From: JBFMCC01 sp037445635
Lineage (GTDB): Bacteria; Chloroflexota; Anaerolineae; Anaerolineales; Villigracilaceae
Direction: 5' to 3'
Length of the DNA stretch: 64,000 nucleotides
Assembly: GCA_037445635.1 (NCBI GenBank)
Contig: JBBIKC010000012.1
Coordinates: forward strand, 1-64,000
In this document: positions 8,902-17,837 of the stretch, one piece after another
Position numbering within the stretch: position 1 is the first letter of the stretch
How the letters are laid out: the number at the start of each line of letters is the position of its first letter
Notes under the pieces: model-generated
The model's input: the letters and a program-made list of their open reading frames with translations, nothing else
The model's database searches: none
What the model was told of the DNA's origin: nothing
Program-made: the position numbers and the translations under genes

Positions 8902-9207
8902 ATGGACGAGAAGCGAATCCAGCAGGTGTTAGAGATCGAGAAGCAGGCGCAGGAGATCCAAGATAAGGCAAAGCGGGAGGCGCAGGAGATTCCCATGAGG
9001 GCGGAACAGGAAGCGCAGGTTCTGATCGCCAAAGCGATTGCGGAGGCCCATGAGGAGGCGCGCAAAATGATCGCAAACGCGCAGTCGGGCGGCGATACTG
9101 GGATGGCGGACGCCGCCATGAAGGACGGCGGTTTCGAGGCCTCTGCAAAAAAGAACTTCGATGAGGCGGTCGCTTTCGTCTTAGACCGAGTCCTGGGCAG
9201 GGCGTAA
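8902..9207 (+). CDS. V/A-type ATPase subunit H/G (peripheral stalk)
   Basis: 101-residue, highly charged helical protein opening the V/A-type ATPase operon. Residues 1-70 form a continuous coiled coil rich in Glu, Lys, Gln and Ala, as in the H (G) subunit that pairs with subunit E in the peripheral stalk. The C-terminal part (FDEAVAFVLDRVLG) matches the conserved end of the bacterial family. Assigned from size, composition and first position in the operon; direct similarity is low, as is usual for this subunit. Confidence 0.8.
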   Translation: MDEKRIQQVLEIEKQAQEIQDKAKREAQEIPMRAEQEAQVLIAKAIAEAHEEARKMIANAQSGGDTGMADAAMKDGGFEASAKKNFDEAVAFVLDRVLGRA

Positions 9208-9210
9208 TCC

Positions 9211-10296
9211 ATGGCGAGCGGCGTTTTCGGATACGCGGCCCTCAGCACGCGGGCTCGTGCGATGTATGCTGATTTGCTTACACCGCACGACATGTCCCGC
9301 CTGAGCGACGCGCCCGACCTCCCCGCCCTGGTGGGTATGTTGAAAAACACGCCATATGGGAAATACCTTTCCGGGCTGAAAGACAATGAGTTGACCTCGC
9401 GCCGCGTCATCCTGCAAATCCGCAACCGGCTGGCCGCGTCTTATGCCAGTGTCGTCCAGCAGGCCCCGGAGCAGACCCGCCCTCTCATCAGGCAATTGTT
9501 CCGATACTTCGAAGTGGGGAATCTCAAAGCCGTTTTACGCAGTATTCAAACCGTATCATCATGGACCTCCGATGTGGCGCCGTGGGACCGCGTGCGCGAA
9601 GTCTTGTTCCCATTCGGGACGTTCTCTTCCATCCCCGCGCAGGCGATGGTCGAATCGGGAAGCATTGTATCGGCGGTGGAACTCCTGCGCGGCACACCCT
9701 ACGAAACGATCATGTCGTTTGCCATGAAGCGCTATTCCGCCGAGCAGAATCTCTTTCCACTCGAAGTCGCGCTGGATTTGGATTTCTGGCGCCGCCTGTG
9801 GAGCGAGGTGAAACGGCTCAGCGGCAAAGACCGCGAAATGGGTGCCAGGTTGATTGGTTCTCTCCTCGACCTCAACAATTTGATGTGGGTGATTCGTTAC
9901 AAAATCTATCACAAACTTTCGGAAGAGGAACTGATTAATTACACATTGCCGTTCGGCTATCGCGTCAGGGACGAGGATGTGCGCGCTATTGCCGCGGGCG
10001 CGGACATTGCCTCTGTCGTTTCGCGCATCTATCCCAGCCTTCCCAATGTCGCTTCGCTTCTCGAATACCCCATCGCGGGCCTGCCACAACTGGAGCATCT
10101 GCTCAAACAACAGGTGATGCGGCAATGCGTGTCCACGTTCATCGGCGACCCGTTCCACATCGGGCTTCCGCTCGCGTATTTGCTGCTGAGCGACTTCGAA
10201 ATCCAGGACCTGGTCGTGTTGATCGAGGCCAAATCCTCGAAACTCAGAGAGGACGAGTTCCGCCCGTTGTTGTTGAAGACGAAATTGATGCAATGA
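9211..10296 (+). CDS. ntpC: V/A-type ATPase subunit C (d-type)
   Basis: 361-residue, mainly helical, soluble subunit that connects the central rotor shaft (D/F) to the membrane ring. It starts three bases after the preceding gene. Family-like blocks are the N-terminus YAALSTRARAMYADLLTP, the middle DLNNLMWVIRYKIYH and the end AYLLLSDFEIQDLVVLIEAK. Length is normal for C/d subunits (about 320-380). Confidence 0.9.
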   Translation: MASGVFGYAALSTRARAMYADLLTPHDMSRLSDAPDLPALVGMLKNTPYGKYLSGLKDNELTSRRVILQIRNRLAASYASVVQQAPEQTRPLIRQLFRYFEVGNLKAVLRSIQTVSSWTSDVAPWDRVREVLFPFGTFSSIPAQAMVESGSIVSAVELLRGTPYETIMSFAMKRYSAEQNLFPLEVALDLDFWRRLWSEVKRLSGKDREMGARLIGSLLDLNNLMWVIRYKIYHKLSEEELINYTLPFGYRVRDEDVRAIAAGADIASVVSRIYPSLPNVASLLEYPIAGLPQLEHLLKQQVMRQCVSTFIGDPFHIGLPLAYLLLSDFEIQDLVVLIEAKSSKLREDEFRPLLLKTKLMQ

Positions 10297-10329
10297 GACT
10301 TTGTAAAGGTCCAAATTATTGGAGTTGCC

Positions 10330-12354
10330 ATGTTATTTCCAAAGCAAATGTCCGAAGTCGAATTGATCGTGCCTGCCAAAGACCTGGTGGCGGTTACCAG
10401 GGCGCTGAGCGGGTACGGTGTATTCCATCAAGTGGATAGCGCTTATTTGGGTGTGGAGAATGCGGGACCGAACACCTGGCAGGAAAAGGCCGCGATTTAC
10501 TCCGCGCTGGAACGCCGTATTCAGTCGGTTTTTCAGGCGGTGGGCCTCGCGGAGGAATATCCCGCCGGCGCCGACATCGAATCCCTGGTGGACCTCGAGG
10601 CGGTCATCCCCGGCGTGGACAGGATCGAGGCGGATGTCAAAGCGGTCACCGACCGGTTGTCGGAGGAAAAGAAGCGGCTCGAATTGTTGGAGAGTCAGCT
10701 TCGGCAGCTGGAGCCGATTGCCGAGGTTGATGTGGAGGTGGGGGCGTTGCAGAGGTCTGAATTCATGCATTCGATTTTGGGTATCGTTCCCGCCGCCAAT
10801 GTCAGCCGCCTGCGCACCAGCCTCCTGCGCGTCCCGCATGTGTTTTTCATCCTGCGCCCCGATGCCCAAAAGCCTGTGGTTTGGATTTTGGGACAGAAGA
10901 GCAACTTCGACATTCTGGAGCGCGCCGCCAAGAGTGCTTACCTCAATCCGTTGAGCCTGCCCGAGGAATTCAGCGGAACGCCAGAGCAGATCACCGCCCG
11001 ATTGCGGCATGAGATCGACTCCTCGATGGGAAGGATTGCGGCATACGAATCCGAACTCGCGAAGATGGGTGTCACGTACAAAAGTGAATTGCAAAAACTG
11101 CTCTGGGACGTGCACAACAGCCGCGTCATGGCCGACGCGATTATCCGCTTTGGGCAGCTGCGGCATACCTACGTTGTGGTTGGATGGGTGCCGACGGCGG
11201 AACTGGGGGACCTGACTACCCGCCTAAAACACGCCTCGCGTGAAATTTTGATCGAGACGATGGCAACCGACCGCGCAGGACATCATTCCAATGTGCCAGT
11301 CGCGTTGACGGAAAGCAAATGGCTCAAGCCGATTCAAATGCTTGTCGGCCAGTACGGGCATCCCAGTTACGGCGAGCTTGACCCGACCCTCCTGATGGCA
11401 TTCACCTTCCCGATCCTCTATGGCGCGATGTTCGGCGATCTTGGACAGGGCTTGGTTCTATTCGTGCTGGGCCTGTTGGTGTACAACAAGATCATTTTGA
11501 AGAAAGGCGGGGAAGGAGTGCGGACTCTCAGTCTGCTCATCGCCTACTGCGGCGCGTTCGCTGCGATCTTTGGATATTTATATGGGAGTATCTTCGGGTT
11601 CGAAGGACATCTGATCGAAGAGTATCTCGGCTTCCATTTTGAACCCGTCTTCAGCCCGATGGAAAACATTCTGAGCGCTCTGAGCCTCGCCATTGATGCG
11701 GGCATCGTTATTTTGCTGTTCAGTTTTCTGCTCAGCATGATCAATAACATCCGCGCGCGTGATTGGGCGCACCTGCTCTTCGGACACGCGGGAATCACCG
11801 CTTTCCTGTTTTATTTATGTTTTCTGGCATTGGCGTTCGGCGGATTGTTGGGCACGACTGCGCTTGCCCCAAAGATTGCGGTCGCTCTCTATTCGCTGCC
11901 CCTCCCGTTCAATATTCTTGCGCTTGTGTTTGGCATTCTCGTAATGTTCGGAGGTTTCCTGCGAAATATGGTCGAGGGTCATGAACTGATCGAAGGCAAG
12001 GGTTTTGGCGGTTTCGCGATGTTCATCATCCAATCAGGAATGGATCTTTTTGAAACCGTTATCAGCATGTTCAGCAATACGCTTTCGTTCATACGGGTGG
12101 GCGCGTTCGCGGTCGCTCACGGCGGTCTGAGCCTGGCGGTCTTTTCCATTGCCACTTTAGGCGGAGAAAAACCAGGTATCGGTTTTTGGGTCGCGATTCT
12201 CATTGGCAACGGGATAATCATCCTTCTTGAAGGCTTGATTGTCTATATTCAAACCATGCGGCTGCATTACTATGAAATCCTGGGCAAGTTCTTCCACGGC
12301 GGCGGTATGCAATTCGAGCCGCTCACGTTGGGAACCTCGAGGAAAGATACCTAG
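10330..12354 (+). CDS. ntpI: V/A-type ATPase subunit I (a-type stator)
   Basis: 674-residue two-part stator. The first 330 residues are cytoplasmic and helical, bridging to the peripheral stalks; the rest contains about seven membrane helices forming the ion half-channels. Characteristic blocks are PILYGAMFGDLGQGLVL, GFLRNMVEGHELIEGKGFGG and the Arg-containing NTLSFIRVGAFAVAHGGLS, which faces the ring carboxylate. GGAG precedes the ATG by about 7 bases. No deviation from family length is visible. Confidence 0.93.
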   Translation: MLFPKQMSEVELIVPAKDLVAVTRALSGYGVFHQVDSAYLGVENAGPNTWQEKAAIYSALERRIQSVFQAVGLAEEYPAGADIESLVDLEAVIPGVDRIEADVKAVTDRLSEEKKRLELLESQLRQLEPIAEVDVEVGALQRSEFMHSILGIVPAANVSRLRTSLLRVPHVFFILRPDAQKPVVWILGQKSNFDILERAAKSAYLNPLSLPEEFSGTPEQITARLRHEIDSSMGRIAAYESELAKMGVTYKSELQKLLWDVHNSRVMADAIIRFGQLRHTYVVVGWVPTAELGDLTTRLKHASREILIETMATDRAGHHSNVPVALTESKWLKPIQMLVGQYGHPSYGELDPTLLMAFTFPILYGAMFGDLGQGLVLFVLGLLVYNKIILKKGGEGVRTLSLLIAYCGAFAAIFGYLYGSIFGFEGHLIEEYLGFHFEPVFSPMENILSALSLAIDAGIVILLFSFLLSMINNIRARDWAHLLFGHAGITAFLFYLCFLALAFGGLLGTTALAPKIAVALYSLPLPFNILALVFGILVMFGGFLRNMVEGHELIEGKGFGGFAMFIIQSGMDLFETVISMFSNTLSFIRVGAFAVAHGGLSLAVFSIATLGGEKPGIGFWVAILIGNGIIILLEGLIVYIQTMRLHYYEILGKFFHGGGMQFEPLTLGTSRKDT

Positions 12355-12456
12355 GCTTTTCCGTGCTTTGGCGCGTACGCGACTTTAGAAAGCGTCGCCC
12401 CGGCGCAAAAGGCCTGCAAAACAAAAATCATTCGTCCACTAAAAAGGAGATGAACA

Positions 12457-12900
12457 ATGTTGTTAGTATTCGCTGTCCTGGTAGGTTTGATCCCTGTTAT
12501 TCCCGCGGTGGCTTACCTGCTTCAAAACGGAAAGGCCAATCCTGCGCAGGCGGTTGCCCGCGTCGTAAGAGGCTTCACCGGATTTAATTTCCTCACGGGC
12601 ATGTTCGCGGCGGGACTTGTAATGGTCTGGCTCGCTTCACCTGAAACCGTGCTGGCGTCTGGAATGGCTCAGGAAACTGGCGGGGTGGACCCTTACATTA
12701 CGCTGGCCGCGGCTCTTTCGACCGGTTTGGCCTGTATCGGTGCGGGTATCGCAGTGGGTAACGCAGGCGCGGCGGCCATCGGCGCCACGGCGGAAAAGCC
12801 GGAGTCTTTCGGCCGCGCGTTGATCTTTGTGGGCCTTGCAGAAGGTATTGCCATCTACGGTTTGGTCATTTCCTTCCTCATCCTGGGACGCACGGGATAG
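12457..12900 (+). CDS. ntpK: V/A-type ATPase ring proteolipid K with N-terminal extension
   Basis: 147-residue membrane protein of the rotor ring. The C-terminal half (about 77-145) is a standard c-type hairpin: STGLACIGAGIAVGNAGAAA, loop KPESFG, and the carboxylate helix GLAEGIAIYGLVISFLIL with the ion-binding Glu. The first 75 residues add two more hydrophobic segments joined by a loop containing NPAQAVARVVRG; these lack the glycine motif of a c hairpin, so this does not look like a simple duplication. AAGGAGATG precedes the start. Confidence 0.88.
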   Translation: MLLVFAVLVGLIPVIPAVAYLLQNGKANPAQAVARVVRGFTGFNFLTGMFAAGLVMVWLASPETVLASGMAQETGGVDPYITLAAALSTGLACIGAGIAVGNAGAAAIGATAEKPESFGRALIFVGLAEGIAIYGLVISFLILGRTG

Positions 12901-12903
12901 TTC

Positions 12904-13209
12904 ATGAAGATCCATGTCATCGGCCATCCGGACGCAGTGCTTGGTTTCTCCCTTGCGGGCGTGGGCGGCAGGGTTGCCGCAACCGCCGACGAGGCCAACC
13001 AGGCGTTGGACGAGGCGCAAGCCAACAAGGACATTGGCATTGTGCTGGTCACGCAGGATGTGGCGCAGTTGATTCCGAAACGCATGGAATACCTGAACCT
13101 GCGCAGCACCATCCCGCTGGTGGTCGAGATTCCCTCACGCGGCGGCGTCCCGGAAGGCCAGCCCTCGCTGGGCGATATTGTCCTGCGCGCCATTGGGATC
13201 AAGTTGTAG
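12904..13209 (+). CDS. V/A-type ATPase subunit F (rotor)
   Basis: 101-residue soluble Rossmann-like protein of the central shaft. The N-terminus KIHVIGHPDAVLGFSLAGV and the middle GIVLVTQDVAQLIPKRM are typical of subunit F, and the end DIVLRAIGIKL matches the family's C-terminal helix. It begins three bases after the K gene and sits in front of subunit E. Confidence 0.9.
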   Translation: MKIHVIGHPDAVLGFSLAGVGGRVAATADEANQALDEAQANKDIGIVLVTQDVAQLIPKRMEYLNLRSTIPLVVEIPSRGGVPEGQPSLGDIVLRAIGIKL

Positions 13210-13225
13210 GCTCGGATGTGAAAAT

Positions 13226-13837
13226 ATGAAAACTGAAGAACAGGATATCGAATTGCTTGCGCGTGCCATCATGGTGGAGGCGCGGGAGGAGGCCGAGCGT
13301 TTGCACGCGGAGGCCAAAGAGAAGGCCGAGGCCATTCGCAGGCGCGCCCAGGATCAGGCGGAGTCCGAGCGAAAGGCGATTCTGGCGCGGGCGCGCGAAG
13401 ACGCGGAGCGTCTGCACAGCCAGTCGTCAGCCACGTCGCAACTCAAGGCGCGTGCCGTCCAACTGGAACAGCGCGAGAAGATTTTGAACGACGTGTTCGA
13501 TGAAGCCGCGAGGCGGCTGGAGGACGTAAGGAAACGTTCGGATTTCGCGGCGATTGCAAACATGCTGGCGCGCGAGGCCCTAGGCCAGTTGAGGGCGACC
13601 GAGGCCGAAATCAGCGCGGACGCAGCCACGCAAAAAGCCTTGAAACTGGATGCGCTCTCCAAAGAACTCGACGGGAAATTCAAGTTCGGCAAACCTCTCG
13701 AGCAAGGCATCGGTGTTGTGGTCAGTGCGGCGGGAGGAAAACTGCGCTACGACAACACGCTCGAGACACGCCTTAACCGGCTGCGCGGCTCTCTGCGTTC
13801 CTCTGTGTATAAAGTGCTGATGGGAGAGAAGGCATGA
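13226..13837 (+). CDS. ntpE: V/A-type ATPase subunit E (peripheral stalk)
   Basis: 203-residue stalk protein: residues 1-105 are a charged coiled coil, and 110-203 form the globular head that binds the A/B hexamer. The start is ATG at 13226; the frame runs upstream to 13178 but that part overlaps subunit F and does not fit the family. The end overlaps the A subunit gene by four bases (ATGA). Family features are EREKILNDVFDEAARRL and GGVVV-like GIGVVVSAAGGKLRYDNTLE. Confidence 0.85.
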   Translation: MKTEEQDIELLARAIMVEAREEAERLHAEAKEKAEAIRRRAQDQAESERKAILARAREDAERLHSQSSATSQLKARAVQLEQREKILNDVFDEAARRLEDVRKRSDFAAIANMLAREALGQLRATEAEISADAATQKALKLDALSKELDGKFKFGKPLEQGIGVVVSAAGGKLRYDNTLETRLNRLRGSLRSSVYKVLMGEKA

Positions 13838-15603
13838 GTGATCAAGTCGGAACGATTACCTGGATTAACGGTCCTGTTGTGCGCGCCCGCGGCTCGAAGC
13901 AGGTGGGCATGCTTGAACTTGTGGAGGTGGGCGACGAGCGGCTTGTGGGCGAAGTGATTGGCCTCATAGGTGACCAGATGACCGTGCAAGTCTATGAGGA
14001 GACCTCGGGCATGCGGACCGGCGCGCCCATCTACGGTACGGGACTGCCGCTCTCGGTGGAACTCGGACCGGGTTTGATCCAATCCATTTACGATGGGGTT
14101 CAACGCCCGCTTCCGTTAATCGAACAGGCGGTCGGCTCATTCATCAACCGCGGCGCGCGCTTCGATTCGATCAGCCGCGAGAAGAAATGGAAGTTCACGC
14201 CGAAGGTAAAAGTCGGCGATCAGGTTAAGGGCGGTTCGATTCTCGGCGTCGCCATGGAGACCGAATCGTTTGAGCATCGCGTCATGCTCAACCCCGATGA
14301 CTCCGGCACAATCGCCTGGATTGCTCCCGCAGGCGATTACACGGTGATGGAACCGATTGCCAAATTGAAGACGGGCAGGGAGGAAAAGACCGTCACCATG
14401 CTGCAGCGCTGGCCGGTCCGCCGCCCTCGCCCGTTCATGAATCGACGCGGCGCGAACGTCCCGCTCATTACCGGTCAACGCATTCTCGACACATTCTTCC
14501 CGGTGGCAAAGGGCGGCGCGGCGGGCATCCCCGGTCCGTTCGGTTCGGGCAAGACCGTCACCCAGCACAGCATCGCAAAGTGGGCCGACGCCGACATCAT
14601 CGTCTATATCGGATGCGGCGAACGCGGCAACGAGATGACCGAAGTGTTGCAGGAGTTTCCGCATTTGATCGACCCGCGCTCCGGGAATCCGTTGATGGAG
14701 CGCACGGTTCTGATTGCGAATACCTCGAACATGCCGGTGGCGGCGCGCGAAGCCAGCATCTACACGGGTATTACCATCGCAGAGTACTATCGCGATATGG
14801 GGTATCACGTCGCGCTGATGGCGGACTCCACCTCCCGCTGGGCGGAGGCGCTGCGCGAAGTTTCGGGACGCCTGGAAGAGATGCCTGCCGAGGAAGGGTA
14901 TCCTGCGTATCTGGCAGGCCGCCTGGCGGAATTCTACGAACGCGCCGGGTTTGTGGACAACCTGAACGGCACGCAGGGATCGGTTTCCATCGTGGGCGCG
15001 GTCTCGCCGCCGGGCGGCGACTTTTCGGAGCCGGTCACCCAGCACACCAAACGTTATATCCGCTGCTTCTGGGCGCTGGATAAATCGCTGGCCTCGGCGC
15101 GCCACTTCCCGGCCATCAACTGGCTGGATTCGTACAGCGAATATCTCGAAGATGTTGCGAATTGGTGGCGCGAAAGGACCGGCAAGGACTGGCTCGCCAT
15201 GCGCAATCGCGCCATGGAATTGTTGAGCGAGGAGGCGCGCCTTTCGCAGATCGTCAAACTGGTCGGCCCCGACGCGCTCCCCTACACCGAGCGTATGGTG
15301 TTGGAAACGACGCGCCTCATCCGTGAAGGGATTTTGCAGCAAAATGCCACTGACAGCGTGGATGCCTACTCCTCGGTGGAGAAGCAGATCCGCTTGCTCG
15401 AATTGGCGCTGTACTTCCATGAGCGCGGCATGGCCATCATCAAGCGCGGCGCGCCGATCAACCTGATCCACGACCTGCCGGTGGTGGACGCGTTCATTCG
15501 CGCCAAATCGTCCATCACCAATGAAGAGATGCACAAGTTCGATGACCTTAGAAAACAGATTGACCAGCAGATGGGTCAACTGGACGCGGAGTACAGATCA
15601 TGA
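13834..15603 (+). CDS. ntpA: V/A-type ATPase catalytic subunit A
   Basis: 589-residue nucleotide-binding catalytic subunit. The P-loop is GPFGSGKTVTQHS near residue 232, with the catalytic Glu/Arg block CGERGNEMTEVL shortly after. The roughly 90-residue non-homologous insertion that separates A from F1 beta is present (about residues 110-200, NRRGANVP at its end). SVSIVGAVSPPGGDFSEPV and DKSLASARHFPAINW are family signatures. Both ends overlap neighbours by four bases, so translation is coupled. Confidence 0.97.
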   Translation: MSDQVGTITWINGPVVRARGSKQVGMLELVEVGDERLVGEVIGLIGDQMTVQVYEETSGMRTGAPIYGTGLPLSVELGPGLIQSIYDGVQRPLPLIEQAVGSFINRGARFDSISREKKWKFTPKVKVGDQVKGGSILGVAMETESFEHRVMLNPDDSGTIAWIAPAGDYTVMEPIAKLKTGREEKTVTMLQRWPVRRPRPFMNRRGANVPLITGQRILDTFFPVAKGGAAGIPGPFGSGKTVTQHSIAKWADADIIVYIGCGERGNEMTEVLQEFPHLIDPRSGNPLMERTVLIANTSNMPVAAREASIYTGITIAEYYRDMGYHVALMADSTSRWAEALREVSGRLEEMPAEEGYPAYLAGRLAEFYERAGFVDNLNGTQGSVSIVGAVSPPGGDFSEPVTQHTKRYIRCFWALDKSLASARHFPAINWLDSYSEYLEDVANWWRERTGKDWLAMRNRAMELLSEEARLSQIVKLVGPDALPYTERMVLETTRLIREGILQQNATDSVDAYSSVEKQIRLLELALYFHERGMAIIKRGAPINLIHDLPVVDAFIRAKSSITNEEMHKFDDLRKQIDQQMGQLDAEYRS

Positions 15604-17027
15604 GCCAGGTAACCATGCAAGGCGGCCAGGAAGTCCTCGGCGTCGCGCGCATCGAAGGCCCGATTCTGGTTGTCGAGGGCGCGGCGAACGTCAGTTACGA
15701 CGAGGTGGTCGAGATCCAGGATTCGCGCGGACAGATCCGCCGCGGGCGCGTACTCGAAGTGGGGCAGGGCTTCGCAGTGATTCAAGTGTTCGCCGGTTCC
15801 ACCGGCCTTTCGATTGACGGGACGCGCGTCCGTTTTTTGGGCGGCACCCTGCGCATCCCCGTCGCGGAGGAAATGCTCGGGCGCATCTTCGACGGCCTGG
15901 GCAACCCGCTCGACGGAGGTCCCGAACCGCTTGCCGATCGTTACGCCGACGTCAATGGACAGCCGATCAATCCGACAGCGCGTATCTATCCGCGCGATTA
16001 CATTCAGACGGGCATCTCCACCATTGACGGTTTGAATACCCTTTTGCGCGGGCAAAAACTTCCGCTGTTTTCCGGCGCAGGCATGCCCCACGACCAACTG
16101 GCCGCGCAGATCGTTCGCCAGTCCACGCTGGGAAAGGTGGCCGGCGCGCCGCCCTCCGAAAGCGAGGAATTCGCCATCGTGTTCGCCGCGATGGGCGTGA
16201 AAAACGATGTGGCCGATTACTTCCGCCGCTCGTTCACCGAAAGCGGAGCGCTGACACGCGTGGCGATGTTCCTCAACCTCGCGGACGACCCGCCCGTCGA
16301 GCGCATCGTCACGCCGCGCGCCGCGCTGACTCTCGCGGAATACCTCGCCTACGAACTCGAAAAGCACGTGCTGGTGGTGCTGACCGACATGACCAACTAC
16401 GGCGAAGCCCTGCGCCAGATCTCCAACGTGCGCGGCGAAGTGCCGAGCCGCAAAGGCTACCCCGGTTATCTTTACTCCGACCTCGCCTCGCTCTACGAAC
16501 GCACCGGGCGCATCCGCACCAGCAAGGGTTCTATCACGCAGATTCCCATCCTGACGATGCCCAACGACGACATCACCCACCCGATGCCCGACCTGACTGG
16601 GTACATCACCGAAGGTCAGATCGTGCTGGGGCGCGACCTGTACTTCGCGGGCATCTATCCCCCCGTCGCTGTCCTGCCGAGTCTCTCCCGCTTGATGAAG
16701 GATGGCATTGGCAAGAACCGCACCCGCGACGACCATCCGCGTTGGGGCGCGCAGTTGTATGCCGCCTACGCGCGGACGCAGGACGTGCGTGCCCTCGCCT
16801 CCGTCATTGGCGAGGAGGAATTGAGCGAGGTGGACCAGAAGTACCTGAAGTTCGGACGCGCCTTCGAGCGGGAATTCGTCAATCAGAGCTTTACCGAGAA
16901 TCGCGCCATCGAACGGACGCTCGAGATCGGCTGGAAATTGCTGTCCATGCTCCCGAAGCAGGAACTCACCCGCGTCACGCTCGACGAGATCGCGCAATAC
17001 TACAGGGGAGACGATGCCTCAAGTTAA
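15600..17027 (+). CDS. ntpB: V/A-type ATPase regulatory subunit B
   Basis: 475-residue non-catalytic partner of subunit A. It keeps the fold but has GAGMPHDQLAAQIVRQ in place of a P-loop, the diagnostic difference between B and A. Other blocks are NPTARIYPRDYIQTGISTIDG, GRIRTSKGSITQIPI and PSLSRLMKDGIGKNRTRDDHP. It starts by ATGA overlap with A, and its end overlaps subunit D by 14 bases. Confidence 0.97.
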   Translation: MSQVTMQGGQEVLGVARIEGPILVVEGAANVSYDEVVEIQDSRGQIRRGRVLEVGQGFAVIQVFAGSTGLSIDGTRVRFLGGTLRIPVAEEMLGRIFDGLGNPLDGGPEPLADRYADVNGQPINPTARIYPRDYIQTGISTIDGLNTLLRGQKLPLFSGAGMPHDQLAAQIVRQSTLGKVAGAPPSESEEFAIVFAAMGVKNDVADYFRRSFTESGALTRVAMFLNLADDPPVERIVTPRAALTLAEYLAYELEKHVLVVLTDMTNYGEALRQISNVRGEVPSRKGYPGYLYSDLASLYERTGRIRTSKGSITQIPILTMPNDDITHPMPDLTGYITEGQIVLGRDLYFAGIYPPVAVLPSLSRLMKDGIGKNRTRDDHPRWGAQLYAAYARTQDVRALASVIGEEELSEVDQKYLKFGRAFEREFVNQSFTENRAIERTLEIGWKLLSMLPKQELTRVTLDEIAQYYRGDDASS

Positions 17028-17643
17028 CATTGCCCCCACTCGTACGAACCTGATTCGTCTCCGCAAGGAACTGCGCTTTGCAAAAGAGGGCTACGAGATC
17101 CTCGACCGCAAACGCGAAGCCCTGACCGGCGAACTGGTGCGCGTGGCAAAGGAGGCCGACGCCCTCCAGAAGGAGGTCTGGGCGTTGCTCGAAACCGCGT
17201 ACGAGGCGATGGAAAAGGCGCGCCTGGTGATGGGCTCCGACCATGTGGAATGGGCCGCGCTTGCCGTGGATAAGACGGTGGATGTGCACCTGCGCCTGCG
17301 CGGCATCATGGGCGTAGCCATTCCGCAGATCGAAGCGCGGGGCGAGCCGCCCAAGCTTCCCTACAGCCCCGGCGACACGTCCGCCGCGCTGGATGAAGCC
17401 AGCGACGCCTTCCGCGAAGTGCTGCTGCGAATCCCGCAACTTTCGATGCTCACTGCCGCGGTGTGGCGTCTCGCCAACGAGCTGCGCAAGACCCAGCGGC
17501 GCGTCAACGCGCTCCAGTACATCTTCATTCCACAATACAAACACCAGATCGAATTCATCGTCAGCTCGCTGGAAGAGCGCGAGCGCGAGGAAACCTTCCG
17601 CTTGAAGTGGCTCAAGACGAGGATGACTCGCCAGGCCTCCTAG
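17014..17643 (+). CDS. ntpD: V/A-type ATPase subunit D (central shaft)
   Basis: 209-residue antiparallel coiled-coil shaft protein that rotates inside the A/B hexamer. The N-terminus NIAPTRTNLIRLRKEL and the C-terminal NALQYIFIPQYKHQIEFI plus REEIFRLK-like REETFRLKWLK match the family. The 14-base overlap with B continues the coupled A-B-D arrangement. Last gene of the operon; no strong terminator is seen, only an AACCCGTTT / AAACGGGTT inverted repeat at about 17670-17707. Confidence 0.94.
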   Translation: MPQVNIAPTRTNLIRLRKELRFAKEGYEILDRKREALTGELVRVAKEADALQKEVWALLETAYEAMEKARLVMGSDHVEWAALAVDKTVDVHLRLRGIMGVAIPQIEARGEPPKLPYSPGDTSAALDEASDAFREVLLRIPQLSMLTAAVWRLANELRKTQRRVNALQYIFIPQYKHQIEFIVSSLEEREREETFRLKWLKTRMTRQAS

Positions 17644-17754
17644 CAGGCCGCCGGAGAGAAAGATTCACCAACCCGTTTCGCCAATTCAGCAGGCACAGAA
17701 AACGGGTTCCTGAAGGTTCCGACAAACTGCCAGACCGGTCACCGCTCGAAATTT

Positions 17755-17760
17755 TATGAT
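17755..17760 (+). promoter_or_regulatory. Putative -10 box upstream of the reductase gene
   Basis: TATGAT at 17755-17760 lies in the 194-base gap between the V-ATPase operon and the next gene; AAGAGGAA precedes the ATG at 17838. No clear -35 element was found. The rest of the gap holds only the inverted repeat noted for the preceding gene. Confidence 0.4.
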
Positions 17761-17837
17761 AGACTATGCCCTGTGCCGCGGCCAAAAGTTGAAAGACTCT
17801 TCGGCCGTTCGATCCCAAGACTAAAAGAGGAATCACC

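Noticed and set aside
14137..16997. Two long minus-strand open frames opposite V-ATPase A and B
   Set aside because: The plus-strand genes are unambiguous; the antisense products show shadow composition and no start signal.
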